Shown: positions 16,446-25,645, counted from the first letter of the stretch. The stretch: 64,000 nucleotides of DNA from VRUE01 sp963697915 (GCA_963697915.1 OY969103.1:1736001-1800000); one strand, 5' to 3'. Notes: generated by a model from the letters alone, not told the origin. A program made the numbers and translations.

Positions 16446-16474
16446 ATATTTACAGACTGACAGTCTGTAAATAT
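16446..16474. promoter_or_regulatory. Perfect 13-bp inverted-repeat operator between DUF4242 and TetR genes
   Basis: The arm ATATTTACAGACT is followed by the spacer GAC and the exact complement of the arm. The core resembles known TetR-family operators containing ACAGNCTGT. It lies 14 bases from the DUF4242 start and 26 bases before the TetR ATG, so it can control both directions. Confidence 0.8.
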
Positions 16475-16499
16475 ACATGCGATATCCGTGGCTGTCGAG

Positions 16500-17093
16500 A
16501 TGCCAAGAACACGAGGACGCCCGAGCGAAGGAGCCCAGCAGGCGGTGATCGACGCCGCCCGCGACCTGTTCATGGAGCGCGACTACGGTCGCGTCTCGAT
16601 CGAGGACATCCTCGAGCGCTCGGGGGTGAGCCGCGGTGCGCTCTACCACCACTTCCCGACCAAGCTCGACCTGTTCCTGGCCGTCTACAAGGCGAGCGAG
16701 ATGCGGGTCATCGACCAAATCGCGGCGCGGGCGTCTGGCTCGGCTGGTCCCTTCGAGGCGCTCGTCGACGGCGCCAAGGCCTATCTGGAGCTTTGCGAGA
16801 CCGACGAGGAGTTTCGCCGTATCGGCCTGACCCAGGCGCGAGCCGTGCTCGGCTGGGAGGGTTGGCGTGCGGCGGCGAGCGAGCTCGGCATCGCAGTCGT
16901 GCTCGCCCTGGTAAGCGCTGCGATCGAGACGGGCGAGCTTCCTCCGCACGATCCGGAGACGGTGGCCCAGATCCTGCTCGGTGCCTTGATCGAGGCGGCA
17001 ATGCTGATTGTCGTCGCGGACGATCGCGGCGCAGCACGAAAGCGCTCGGAGTTGGTGATCGTCGACCTGCTCGAGGGCCTGCGGCGGAACTGA
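16500..17093 (+). CDS. TetR family transcriptional regulator
   Basis: About 197 residues from the ATG at 16500 (a GTG at 16488 is in frame). It begins MPRTRGRPSEGAQQAVIDAA and has the HTH VSIEDILERSGVSRGALYHH followed by FPTKLDLFLAVY. The C-terminal domain has FRRIGLTQARAVLGWEGWR, typical of the TetR_C_21-like group. It probably represses itself and the divergent DUF4242 gene through the palindrome at 16446-16474. The effector is unknown. Confidence 0.9.
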   Translation: MPRTRGRPSEGAQQAVIDAARDLFMERDYGRVSIEDILERSGVSRGALYHHFPTKLDLFLAVYKASEMRVIDQIAARASGSAGPFEALVDGAKAYLELCETDEEFRRIGLTQARAVLGWEGWRAAASELGIAVVLALVSAAIETGELPPHDPETVAQILLGALIEAAMLIVVADDRGAARKRSELVIVDLLEGLRRN

Positions 17094-17190
17094 ATGAGCA
17101 ATCCCGTTCGTGGGCCCGCGATGACCGCCCGTCCGGGCGAGGCTTGAGAGCGTTCTCGAAGCTGCCCTGCGGACGCCGCTCGCAGCGGGC

Positions 17191-18276
17191 TCAGGCGAGC
17201 GAGACGGCGCACACGACGCCGGGCGTGGCGAGGAGGGCGATGGCCATCGCCAGCGCCCAGGGCGCTTCCTGGGTTACTGACGCGCCCTCCTCCAGCAACT
17301 GGTGGACGACCGGTCCGGACTCACCGAGGGCAGATCCGTCACCCACCGCGAGCCTGGCCATCTCCAGCATCTGCGCCGGGTCACCGCCGCTGAGCATGGC
17401 CCCACCGCTCGCGACGAGCGCCGTCGTGACTCGGTTGGCGAGGGGCGATGAGGCGATCCGTGGCGGCCCTGGAGCGGGTCCGGCATCCTCCGCAGGCTCG
17501 CCGGCAAGGAGGTTTTCGAGCTGGCCTCCCGCGACCAGCTCGATCGCCTCTGGCGACAGTCCGGTGAAGCGTCCGCAGCGCAAGGTGATCGCGAGGACCG
17601 CTTCGAGGTCCATGTAGGGGGCGTCGCTGCCGAAGAGGATCCGCCCCGGCGGCACCAGCGAGAACAACGCGATCAGATCGCTCGCATTCCACCAGGAAGT
17701 GTCGAAGAAGAGGTTGGGATGGGCCGGAACCTCCTCCCAGAGCCAGCAGAGGTCGGAGATCCCGGCGTGGGCGAGGATGATCGGGGCATCGGGGTGACGC
17801 TCGGCCAGCCCGAGGAGCGACGCGCCGAACGAACCGACGCCGAGCCCGGCGTGGATCAGAACCGGCGCTCCCGCCTCGGCGGCGACGGCGAGGATCTCCT
17901 CGACTCCGGGATGGTCGAGCTTGAAGCTCTCCGAGCGGGGATGAAGCTTGATCCCCTTGGCGCCCGCGGCGAGTGCGTCCGCGGTTGCCGCGGCCACGCC
18001 TTCGACCCTGGGGTCGAGGCGAGCGAAGGGCGTCAACCGCTCCGGCGCGCGTCTGCACTCCTCCATCACCCGCCGGTTCTCGGCTTCGTAGCCAGTGGAG
18101 ACGCAAAGCGGAAAGACCACCGAGCGGCCGCCTATCGCTTCGAGGTCTCGCAGGTGCTCCTCGCTGCTCCGCGTCGTGCCGTCGACATCGACGCCGGTGT
18201 GGGCGTGGACGTCGAAGGGAGCGACGCCATCGCCGAGCTCGGCCAGCTCGGCCCGGTTCACCTCCCGAAGGATCAA
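17191..18276 (-). CDS. Amidohydrolase (metal-dependent TIM-barrel hydrolase, amidohydrolase-2 type)
   Basis: A protein of 361 residues. Barrel motifs are in order: FDVHAHTGVD (HxH at the N-terminus), GIKLHPRSESF (about 115), VLIHAGLGVG (about 145), IILAHAGISDLCWLWEE (about 175) and ILFGSDAPYMD (about 235). This is the amidohydrolase-2 pattern seen in decarboxylases and lactone or ester hydrolases. The last 90 residues are an Ala/Gly-rich helical extension (TTALVASGGAMLSGGDPAQM and beyond) that is not part of the core fold and may be membrane-interacting or a decayed fusion. The start is a TTG overlapping a possible small upstream frame. Confidence 0.82.
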   Translation of the reverse strand: MILREVNRAELAELGDGVAPFDVHAHTGVDVDGTTRSSEEHLRDLEAIGGRSVVFPLCVSTGYEAENRRVMEECRRAPERLTPFARLDPRVEGVAAATADALAAGAKGIKLHPRSESFKLDHPGVEEILAVAAEAGAPVLIHAGLGVGSFGASLLGLAERHPDAPIILAHAGISDLCWLWEEVPAHPNLFFDTSWWNASDLIALFSLVPPGRILFGSDAPYMDLEAVLAITLRCGRFTGLSPEAIELVAGGQLENLLAGEPAEDAGPAPGPPRIASSPLANRVTTALVASGGAMLSGGDPAQMLEMARLAVGDGSALGESGPVVHQLLEEGASVTQEAPWALAMAIALLATPGVVCAVSLA

Positions 18277-18464
18277 CGCGCCCGCCTGGAGTCGTATCGC
18301 TCCAAGTCAGAGCACCCGGTCAGCTCGCGCTGCATCCAGATGTCCATCCCAGACGGGCAGAGCAGTGCCATCTGCGAGGCCACGGCCAAGGTCTGCGCCA
18401 GCTCGCATCCCACCCGTCTGCGCCGGGGGAGGTTGCGACGCCGCTTCTCGATCAGGCGGTTCAT
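18273..18464 (-). CDS. Possible small protein upstream of the amidohydrolase
   Basis: A frame of 63 residues from the ATG at 18464 ends in a TGA that overlaps the TTG start of the amidohydrolase gene. It has a basic N-terminus (RLIEKRRRNLPRRRRVGC) and three Cys in total. The overlap supports it, but there is no good ribosome-binding site and no recognised family, so it may be chance. Confidence 0.3.
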   Translation of the reverse strand: MNRLIEKRRRNLPRRRRVGCELAQTLAVASQMALLCPSGMDIWMQRELTGCSDLERYDSRRAR

Positions 18465-18774
18465 GCCCCCGGTCTCGTGCGGACGGGAAGGGCTTGGTGT
18501 CCGACGGCGGACGCCCGAGCCGCCAGAACTCCCCAAGCGCTGACGCCGTTCACGACAGCTCGCACACCCAGCCTCGCTATGCCCGAGCGCTCATCTGGCG
18601 CTCCGGCAATGGCTTTCATGTCGAGCCGTGGTCGATAGAACATCTGACCATGCTCGGTCGTGGAAACGACCCTCGCAACGTGGTCCGACCGAAGTCCCGA
18701 CCGAATACTTTTCGGTTCGCGCTACGAGCCGCGGCGCGCTGACCGAGGGTCGCAAGCCGAGGGCCTCAGGTGCG
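18465..18774. other. Spacer without a convincing gene
   Basis: About 310 bp between the amidohydrolase region and the end of the LuxR-type regulator gene. Frames on both strands are arginine- and serine-rich and look like shadows. A short AT-richer patch at about 18700-18720 could hold a promoter. I see no RNA gene or clear hairpin. Confidence 0.4.
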
Positions 18775-21597
18775 TCAGCCCTGTTCGTTCACTCCGCCGA
18801 GGGCCTCTGGCAGCTGGTCCCGCGAGGAGATCTCGAGCTTCCCGTAGGCGTTCGTGAGGTGCATCTCCACGGTGCGCAGCGTGACGAACAGTGCCTGGGC
18901 GATCTCCTTGTTCTTCATACCCTCGGCGGCCATCTCGGCGACCCTCAGCTCGCTCGGCGTGAGCGACGCGACCCCGCTCAGCGCACGGCGCCGCGGGCGC
19001 GACCCGGCCGCACGCAGCTCCGCCTCCGCCATATCGACCAGGGCGGTGGCCCCACACCTGTCGGCAAGCCCGAGGCCTTCGGCGAGGCGCTCGCGGGCCT
19101 CAGTCCGCTTACCTGCCCGGCGCAGGGCGGCGCCGAGATCCACCAGGGCATGAGCGTGCTCGAGCTTGGCCTCAGATCCTTCGAGCGTCGCCACTGCCTC
19201 CCGCAGCAACTCGATCCCGGGCTCGCGCTCGGCCACCAGGCCGGCGATCCGCTGGGCAGCGCCGATCACGCCGGACGTTCCCCACGCACGCGCGATCTCG
19301 AGCTCCTCGGCGGCGAGCCGCCTTGCCTCCTCGGCCTCCCCGAGCTGGGCACGGGCGAGAGCGAGAAGCGAGCGGTACGGCAGGAGAAGGGTTCGATCAA
19401 GCCAACCGCGGGCGCGGTTGTCGACCTCGCGAAGCACGGGGACGGCGGCCTCGGCGTTACCCCTGGCCAGAAGCAGACCGCCCTGAGCCAGCAGCAGATA
19501 GATGCCCATGATGCTCTCCGGGACGGCGCCCCGGGATCCCGCGGTGTCGAGCACCTCCTGCGCCTCGTCGAGCTTTCCCTGCTCGATCAGGCAGACGCTG
19601 AGGCCTGCCGCGTTGAACATGGCGGTGCCGGTTGCGAAGCTGCCGAGCTCAGCGGTCGCGAGCGCCTCGCGGGCCTGTGCCTCGGCGGAGGCGATCCGCC
19701 CGCGGCGGTGAGCGAGAACCGCGCTCCAGGTCAGCGCAAGCACCACGTCCGCGACGCGCCCGCGCGCACGGGCACCGGCCAGCGCCGCGGCGCAATAGCG
19801 CGCCGCCAAGTCGAAGCGCTCGGCGTAGATCGGAACGCTGATCGCATCGCAGATGCTCGCGGAGTCGGCTAGCTCGTCGGTCAGGAGCCCGCCCTCGACG
19901 GCTGCCGAGGCGAATGCGACGGCATCCGAGGCGGGACCACCGTGGATGAGCCGGCGAAATGAGAGCGCGGCCAGGATCATCCGGCCCAAGCGCGAATCGG
20001 CCCCCGCAAGGCCGGTGAGCCCCTCGATGCGCCGCTTGTTGCTCGGGTACGCCGATTGCGTCCACTGGCTGAGCGTCGCAAGCGTGGCTTCGAGCTTCAG
20101 CAAGCGCTCAGGCTCGGAGTCGGGGGCCTCGGCGATCGCCTCCTCAATCGCCACGGCCGCCTCGACGATCTCACCGCGCGGGAGCAGGGCGTCAGCGAGC
20201 CTCAGGGCAAGGTCCGCTCGCAACGGTCCACGTTCGGCCTCCGCCGCCGCCACTCGCAGGTGGTCGAGACCCTCTGGGTCACCGTCCTGCGATGCGGCGA
20301 CGCCGAGCTCGCCGATGACGGCCACGCGGTCGGCCTCGCTGGGCGGCTCGGCGAGGCCCCGACGCAGATAACGAGCGGCCACGTCAGGAGCACCGCGTGA
20401 AAGCGCCGTGGCAGCGGCTTCGCGAAGTGCTGTCACTGCCCCAGCGTCGCCCGCGGGGTCGGAGGCGAGGAGATGCGCCGCGATTGACTCGGGATCGGCA
20501 TTCACGTGCGCGAGCAGCTTCGCGGCACCCGCGTGAAGCGCCGCGCGGTCACCGGCGGGGATCTCCTCGTAGATAGCGTCCTGCACCAGAGGGTGGGCGA
20601 ACCGAAGCGGCTCGATCCCGTCCAGGATCTCGGCCTCGACGAGCTGTCGAGCGAGGTCGCGCCCCTTGGCGGCATCGACCCCCGCAAGCTCGGCTGCCTG
20701 CACCACGCTGGCGCGTTCGCCCAGGGCCGCGGCGGCCTGTGCGAAGGCCGGCGCCGACGGACCGATCCTGCCGATTCGCATCAGCACGGCCGTCGCAAGC
20801 CGAGGCGAGGCGAAGCCACGAACGGCACACGGATCGAGCCGATCGACTGGCGTATCGGCGCGGCTGAGCTCGGTTACCAGCTCGTCGAGCATGAAGGGAT
20901 TCCCACGGGTTGCCTCGTAGCAGGCCGTGCAGAAGGCGGGGCTCGCGCTCTGGCCAAGCCTTGCGCGGACGACCTCGCCCACCCCGGGGTCGCTGAGCGG
21001 GGCCGGTCGCAGCACCGGGGGCGCAGCGTCGAGCCTCAGTTGGTCGAGCAGCTCCGACCCGGGTTCGGATCCCTCCAGCCGCGTGGCGACAATCACGCCC
21101 ACCGCCATCCCCTCCAGCCTCCCGGCGAGAAAATGAAGGAAGCGAAGCGACGGCTCGTCAGCCCACTGCAGATCGTCGATCGCCAGAACTAGCGGTTCAT
21201 CCTCGGCAGCGTTTGCGAGCAACCAGTAGAGGCCGCGGAGCGTGCCGTAGGCAGGATCCGTGCTCGGCTCCGTGATGGAAGCGGCGAAGACCGGCTCTGC
21301 GAGCCCAGCCACGCCGTCCAGCAGCCGCGCACGCTCCTTGGCGCTGGCTTTGGCCAGCAACGGCTCGAGAAGCTGGCGGACGATGCCAAAGGCGAAATCC
21401 CGCTCGAGCTCGCTGCCACGCGCACCAAGCACCCGCGCATCGCGGGCTTCGGACAGATCCTGGAGTCGAGCGAGAAGTTGCGTCTTTCCGATGCCGGCTT
21501 GACCCTCGATTAGGAGAAGCCGTCCACGCCCGCGTTGCGCATCCTCGAGCAACACAGCGAGCTCGGAGAGCTCTTCATCGCGCTCCAGAAGCCGCAC
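18775..21597 (-). CDS. LuxR-family ATPase regulator (AAA/TPR/LuxR, MalT-like architecture)
   Basis: A protein of 940 residues. An N-terminal AAA-type ATPase domain starts with LLERDEELSELAVLLEDA, Walker A is IEGQAGIGKTQLLA (about 33-45) and Walker B is LVLAIDDLQWADEPSL (about 140). A long alpha-helical, TPR-like middle follows (about 400-860, repeated ALA/EEA-type helical pairs). The C-terminus is a LuxR HTH: LTPSELRVAEMAAEGMKNKE, IAQALFVTLRTVEMHLTNAY. Proteins of this type bind ATP and a signal to activate transcription. The nearby amidohydrolase and flavin monooxygenase are possible targets, but no operator is seen. Confidence 0.9.
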   Translation of the reverse strand: MRLLERDEELSELAVLLEDAQRGRGRLLLIEGQAGIGKTQLLARLQDLSEARDARVLGARGSELERDFAFGIVRQLLEPLLAKASAKERARLLDGVAGLAEPVFAASITEPSTDPAYGTLRGLYWLLANAAEDEPLVLAIDDLQWADEPSLRFLHFLAGRLEGMAVGVIVATRLEGSEPGSELLDQLRLDAAPPVLRPAPLSDPGVGEVVRARLGQSASPAFCTACYEATRGNPFMLDELVTELSRADTPVDRLDPCAVRGFASPRLATAVLMRIGRIGPSAPAFAQAAAALGERASVVQAAELAGVDAAKGRDLARQLVEAEILDGIEPLRFAHPLVQDAIYEEIPAGDRAALHAGAAKLLAHVNADPESIAAHLLASDPAGDAGAVTALREAAATALSRGAPDVAARYLRRGLAEPPSEADRVAVIGELGVAASQDGDPEGLDHLRVAAAEAERGPLRADLALRLADALLPRGEIVEAAVAIEEAIAEAPDSEPERLLKLEATLATLSQWTQSAYPSNKRRIEGLTGLAGADSRLGRMILAALSFRRLIHGGPASDAVAFASAAVEGGLLTDELADSASICDAISVPIYAERFDLAARYCAAALAGARARGRVADVVLALTWSAVLAHRRGRIASAEAQAREALATAELGSFATGTAMFNAAGLSVCLIEQGKLDEAQEVLDTAGSRGAVPESIMGIYLLLAQGGLLLARGNAEAAVPVLREVDNRARGWLDRTLLLPYRSLLALARAQLGEAEEARRLAAEELEIARAWGTSGVIGAAQRIAGLVAEREPGIELLREAVATLEGSEAKLEHAHALVDLGAALRRAGKRTEARERLAEGLGLADRCGATALVDMAEAELRAAGSRPRRRALSGVASLTPSELRVAEMAAEGMKNKEIAQALFVTLRTVEMHLTNAYGKLEISSRDQLPEALGGVNEQG

Positions 21598-21738
21598 CCC
21601 GCGGCGCAGCGCTCGTGCTTCGGAAACGGTGGCCAGCTCTCCCCCTTCTTCGTCGCGGTCGCCTGATGATCGCGCATTTCAGGATCGGTGTGTACCGAAA
21701 GGCGCCGGCCTACGACGCCGGCTTTGTTCGCTGAATTG

Positions 21739-23181
21739 CTAGCGGTGCACCGGGCCGGCCCGCACGTTGAAACGCTCACCAAGCGTGTCGAGCGTCTTGC
21801 GGTAGCGGGAGGCGTCCCAGGGTTGGGTCGCGAGGAGCGCGGTGGCGCCGGCCATCCGCCGGGCCCTCGGGTACCAGCGGTCGAAGTCCAGGCCGCAGTC
21901 GATCATGACCTTGGGCGGCAGCGTGCGGGTGATGCGGCCAAGGTTGTACATCGACAGCGTGATCGAGGCCCAGATGATCGCGGACCGCGATTTCGAGGCG
22001 AGGTCCTCGACGTCGAGTTCGTACAGTCGCGCGGCGTGGAGCTTGCCGCGGAACATGAGGTGGGTCAGGTGGTAACCGGCGAACGACGTGAAGGGCCCCG
22101 TGATGCTTGACCGCAGCTGGATCGACAGCACGTTGCCCGTGTCCGAGACGAAGGGCTCGTAGGGACGTCGTGGCTGGGCGAGGTAGCCGGTGCAGTTCAC
22201 GACCCAGCTGTCGGTGGGGATCGCCATCGATCTGCCGTCGCGTAGGACGATCGTAGGCCCGTCGGTCGTGTCGAGCACGTCATCGAGGTGTCCGGGCTCG
22301 ATGCGTTGCATCCCGGCTCGTATGTCGGCGCACTCGGCGTCTGACAGGTAGGCGCTGAAGAAGTTGGCCGGCTCAGCTGATGGGCTGATGCCGTAGGTGT
22401 CGGCGAACCACGCGGCGACGTCTTGCTCGTTGGTGCCATCGAAACGGAGAGCGACCTGGCGCAGCATCGCGTTGATGCGCGTGCCGGCGTACCAGCGTCT
22501 CGGGCCGGTCGGGAAGAACGTCTCGCGACGGCTGAACATCGTGCCCGAGCCGGTCACCATGTTCAGCTCGCGCCCAGGGCATTCCCGGCCCAGCATCAGG
22601 GCGACGTCCATTGCGGTCTTGCCGCTGCCGACGATCCAGACCGGGCTGCTGTCCTCGGGGCGCTTGGCGATCAGGCCCGACAGCGTCTCTGGCGTGGTCG
22701 AGCGAACGGCGGCGCTCGAGAGCGACAGCGGTGAGCTGGGCAGGACGTCGTTGCCGTACGCCTTGATCAACCGCTTGGTGGTCAGGGTCTCGACCCGCCT
22801 GTCCGGACCCCGCACGGTTACCGCTACGGTGCCGCCGGCCTCGGCGTGCTCGATGTACTCCCAGCCGAAACGCTCCTCGAGATTCACCTTCGCGCGCACC
22901 ACGTCGACGCAGTGGCGCAGGTGGTCGAGCACCTCGTCGCGGGTCGCCAGATGGCTGGCCGGCTTGCCCAGCTGCCAGGCGATGTTGCCGGCGGTGAAGA
23001 TCGGGTGGGGCTGGTGCAGCCGGACGAAGTCGTAGGTGTCCACCCACATCCCTCCGGCGCGGGGGCGGCTGTCGACGAGGACGACCCGGTCGCGCGGGGA
23101 GAGGTAGCGGCCGGCGACCGCCAGCGCATTGAGCCCGGCGATGCCACCGCCGATGATGATCAGCTCGCTGGTCTCTTCCAT
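21739..23181 (-). CDS. FAD-dependent flavoprotein monooxygenase
   Basis: 480 residues from the ATG at 23181, with GGGGAGGA five bases upstream. The N-terminal FAD-binding Rossmann motif is LIIIGGGIAGLNALAVAG (about 7-24), followed by VVLVDSRPRAGGMWVDTYD. A second nucleotide-binding motif is WIVGSGKTAMDVALMLG (about 200). The ATG-like motif VVNCTGYLAQPRR lies at about 350. This pattern fits class B flavin monooxygenases or related ketone/amine oxidases that use NAD(P)H. It is divergent from an HxlR regulator with a 90-bp shared promoter region, so that regulator is the probable controller. Confidence 0.85.
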   Translation of the reverse strand: MEETSELIIIGGGIAGLNALAVAGRYLSPRDRVVLVDSRPRAGGMWVDTYDFVRLHQPHPIFTAGNIAWQLGKPASHLATRDEVLDHLRHCVDVVRAKVNLEERFGWEYIEHAEAGGTVAVTVRGPDRRVETLTTKRLIKAYGNDVLPSSPLSLSSAAVRSTTPETLSGLIAKRPEDSSPVWIVGSGKTAMDVALMLGRECPGRELNMVTGSGTMFSRRETFFPTGPRRWYAGTRINAMLRQVALRFDGTNEQDVAAWFADTYGISPSAEPANFFSAYLSDAECADIRAGMQRIEPGHLDDVLDTTDGPTIVLRDGRSMAIPTDSWVVNCTGYLAQPRRPYEPFVSDTGNVLSIQLRSSITGPFTSFAGYHLTHLMFRGKLHAARLYELDVEDLASKSRSAIIWASITLSMYNLGRITRTLPPKVMIDCGLDFDRWYPRARRMAGATALLATQPWDASRYRKTLDTLGERFNVRAGPVHR

Positions 23182-23271
23182 GATGTCCTCCCCGATCCGC
23201 GCCGATCCGAGCCCTCGCAACGCTAACATAAGAAAAGGAAGTAGCAGCATAACCTTGTGAAGGAGGGGTGG

Positions 23272-23973
23272 GTGACGGAGCGCTCGTACGGCCAGTACTG
23301 CGGTCTTGCCGGTGCGCTGGACCTCGTCGGCGAGCGCTGGACTCTGTTGATCGTCCGCGAGCTGATGTCGGGACCGAAGCGCTACACCGATCTTGCCGAC
23401 GGCCTGCCGGGCATTGGCACCAGCCTGTTGGCCAAGCGACTGGCGAAACTCGAGAACGGCGGGGTGATCGAACGACGCCTGCTTCCCCCGCCGGCCGCCG
23501 TGACGGTGTACGACCTCGCGCCCGCCGGCCACGAGCTGGCCGCGGCCCTGGGCCCACTCATCACGTGGGGCCTGCGCCACGCTGTCCCGGAGGATCCGGG
23601 GGACCGCCAATTCAACGCGACCTGGTGCGTCTTGCCCTTCACCCAGCCCGCCGACCCGCTGGCGCCCGCAGGCATCGAGGCGATCTACGAGTTCCGCATC
23701 GGCGGCACCTCCGCGCTCCTGCGCGTACACGACGGACACGCCGAGCTGGTTCCCCCGGGAACGGCCACACCAGACACCATGATCTCGATGGACCCCGCGA
23801 CCGTCGCCGCCCTCGGCGCCGGCCGCCGCACGATCAGCGAGGCCGCAGCCGACGGCGCGATCACCGTCGAGGGTGACTTCGACGCAGCCGCCGCACTCTT
23901 CGCCGCCTTCGAGAGCAGCGGCACCGACCAAGAGACACGCGCGCAAAGTGCGGCTGTCGAAGCAGTCCGATAG
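23272..23973 (+). CDS. HxlR family regulator fused to an SCP2-like ligand-binding domain
   Basis: 233 residues from the GTG at 23272, chosen because AAGGAGGGG precedes it (a GTG at 23257 overlaps this site). Residues about 1-100 are an HxlR winged helix: YCGLAGALDLVGERWTLLIV, then RYTDLADGLPGIGTSLLAKR. The C-terminal half has a sterol-carrier/SCP2-like pattern: FRIGGTSALLRVHDGHAELV and ATPDTMISMDPATVAALGAG. A hydrophobic small molecule may be the inducer. The divergent flavin monooxygenase is the probable target. Confidence 0.87.
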   Translation: MTERSYGQYCGLAGALDLVGERWTLLIVRELMSGPKRYTDLADGLPGIGTSLLAKRLAKLENGGVIERRLLPPPAAVTVYDLAPAGHELAAALGPLITWGLRHAVPEDPGDRQFNATWCVLPFTQPADPLAPAGIEAIYEFRIGGTSALLRVHDGHAELVPPGTATPDTMISMDPATVAALGAGRRTISEAAADGAITVEGDFDAAAALFAAFESSGTDQETRAQSAAVEAVR

Positions 23974-24045
23974 CCGGTTTGAGATGGGCGTCGGTTCCTG
24001 CTCCGCTCGGACTGGAACAGCCGGGGGTACCTCACCCACCTGGCG

Positions 24046-24447
24046 CTAGTCAGCCCACCAGTCGCGCTGGCCTTCGACGTCTTCGCGCGGGGCCTCGCCG
24101 AGGTTGGGGGCGCCGATGACGAGGATCTCGAGGCCCTCCGGGCCGGCCTCGTAGCCTCGCCACGTACCGGGCGGGACGCGGACCGCGTCCCATTCCTCGA
24201 GCTCGACGATCTCGTCGTCGAGCTTCATCCTCCCGCTCCCGCGCAGGACCACGTACACCTCCTCCTGCGTCTTGTGCGTGTGGCCGTACGGGAAGCGATA
24301 GTCGGGCGGGACGCGCTGGTAGCCCAGGCCGGATTGCTCGAGCTCGAGCGCCGCGGTCGCCAAGCGGAACTCCAGGTCCGGCGCGCCGTCGAACTTGGGC
24401 CCGACATCCTCCAGGTCCTCCTTGAGGTTCCTGAGCGTGAACGGCAC
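24046..24447 (-). CDS. Cupin-domain protein
   Basis: A protein of 133 residues, a single small beta-barrel. Cupin motif 1 is YGHTHKTQEEVYVVLRGSG at about 54-72 (H, H, E metal ligands) and motif 2 is VRVPPGTWRGYEAGPEG. Its function is not predictable from the fold; small cupins can be isomerases, dioxygenases or sensors. It starts 43 bp from the divergent histidine-kinase gene. Confidence 0.85.
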   Translation of the reverse strand: MPFTLRNLKEDLEDVGPKFDGAPDLEFRLATAALELEQSGLGYQRVPPDYRFPYGHTHKTQEEVYVVLRGSGRMKLDDEIVELEEWDAVRVPPGTWRGYEAGPEGLEILVIGAPNLGEAPREDVEGQRDWWAD

Positions 24448-24480
24448 GGCGCAATCCTAGGGCACCCCTGGCTATCGTCG

Positions 24481-24498
24481 CCAGGCAGAAATGCCTGG
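24481..24498 (+). promoter_or_regulatory. Start-codon hairpin of the histidine-kinase gene
   Basis: CCAGGCA and TGCCTGG are exact complements around the loop GAAA, a GNRA tetraloop. The ATG at 24491 begins in the loop. No ribosome-binding site is visible before it. In mRNA this hairpin would bury the start codon; a DNA operator is the alternative. Confidence 0.5.
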
Positions 24499-25645
24499 AC
24501 GCCGCATTCCGATTCGCCTCGGTATCGAGCCCCCTTCCACCTGGCTTGGGGTAGCGGCGACTCTTGTTGCCGTGGCGGTGGGCACCCTCCTCGTCTACCC
24601 GCTCAAGGAGGTGGCGCCGGTCCTCTCGCTCGGGGTCGTCTATCTGCCGGCGATCCTGCTGATCTCGATCGTGTGGGGGTTGCGGCTGGGGCTGTTCGCC
24701 TCGATCGCCAGCGCCGCCGCCTTCAACTTCTTCCAGATTCCGCCGCTGCATCGCTTCACGATCGCCGAGGAGGAGAACTGGGTCGCGCTGGCCGCGTTCG
24801 TGATCGCGGCGGTCATCAGCAGCACCGTTGCCGGCCTCGCGCGTGCCCGTGCGGTCGAAGCGGAGCGCCGCCGCGAGGAAGCCGATCGGGCGCTCGCCGA
24901 GCTGGAGGCTCTGACCCGCGAGCGCGACCGGATGCAGGCCGAGGCGGTAGAGGCCGAGGCATTTCGTCGCAGCGACGAGTTGAAGACCGCGCTGCTGCGC
25001 TCCATCTCCCACGATCTGCGGACGCCCCTGACTTCGATGATCGCCGGCGGCGCGGCCCTGGGTTCGCCGACGTTGACCACGGAGGAGCGCGCTGAGCTGA
25101 GCGAGGCGATCGTCGCGGAGGGGAAGCGCCTTTCTCGCCTGGTCGAGAACCTGCTCGACATGTCCAGGCTGGAGGCGGGGAAGGCCGAGCCGCACCGGGG
25201 GCTGACCGATCTGGGGGAGGTGTTGGAGGTTGCGCGCCGGGCCGTGGCTGGCACAGACCTGGTTCGGCTCTCGGTTGAGGCCGGGCTGCCGATGATCGAC
25301 GCGGACGCCGCTCAGCTCGAGCGCGCTTTCGAGAACCTGCTCGACAACGCGATCCGGCACAGCGGCGGGAAACCCGTCTTGGCGAAATCCAGGCTCGTCG
25401 GCGACGCTGTCGTGCTGCGCGTGGTCGACCAGGGACCGGGGATACCCGAGAGCGAGTGGCAGCGGATCTTCGAGCCGTTTCAGCGCGGCGCCTCCGGGCG
25501 CGGCGACACCGGCTCGGGTCTTGGCCTGGCGATCGTCAAGGGCTTCGTCGAGGCCAACGGCGGCGAGGTAGCGGTCGAGTCCCTGCCCGGCCAGGGCACT
25601 AGCTTCGTCGTCACGTTTCCGCCCCGAGAAGGAGTTGGGGAATGA
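24491..25645 (+). CDS. kdpD: Sensor histidine kinase, C-terminal half of KdpD type (DUF4118-HisKA-HATPase)
   Basis: A protein of 384 residues. The N-terminus has the DUF4118 four-helix membrane domain of KdpD (about 18-120, including LVYPLKEVAPVLSLGVVYLP and AAAFNFFQIPPLHRF). A coiled coil (about 120-165), the H-box SISHDLRTPLTSM (His about 178), N-box ENLLDNAIRHS, G1 DQGPGIP and G2 GSGLGLAIVKG follow. The ATP/USP sensor region that normally precedes DUF4118 in KdpD is absent; it is encoded separately at 31046-32176. It probably phosphorylates the KdpE-like regulator, whose ATG overlaps its stop as ATGA. Confidence 0.9.
   Translation: MPGRRIPIRLGIEPPSTWLGVAATLVAVAVGTLLVYPLKEVAPVLSLGVVYLPAILLISIVWGLRLGLFASIASAAAFNFFQIPPLHRFTIAEEENWVALAAFVIAAVISSTVAGLARARAVEAERRREEADRALAELEALTRERDRMQAEAVEAEAFRRSDELKTALLRSISHDLRTPLTSMIAGGAALGSPTLTTEERAELSEAIVAEGKRLSRLVENLLDMSRLEAGKAEPHRGLTDLGEVLEVARRAVAGTDLVRLSVEAGLPMIDADAAQLERAFENLLDNAIRHSGGKPVLAKSRLVGDAVVLRVVDQGPGIPESEWQRIFEPFQRGASGRGDTGSGLGLAIVKGFVEANGGEVAVESLPGQGTSFVVTFPPREGVGE

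Noticed and set aside
21739..24039. 766-codon reading of the flavin monooxygenase frame
   Set aside because: The part beyond 23181 runs across the promoter and antisense to the HxlR gene; the ATG at 23181 has a strong ribosome-binding site.
24050..25360. 436-codon minus-strand frame
   Set aside because: Overlaps the cupin in another frame and runs opposite the histidine kinase; no family features.
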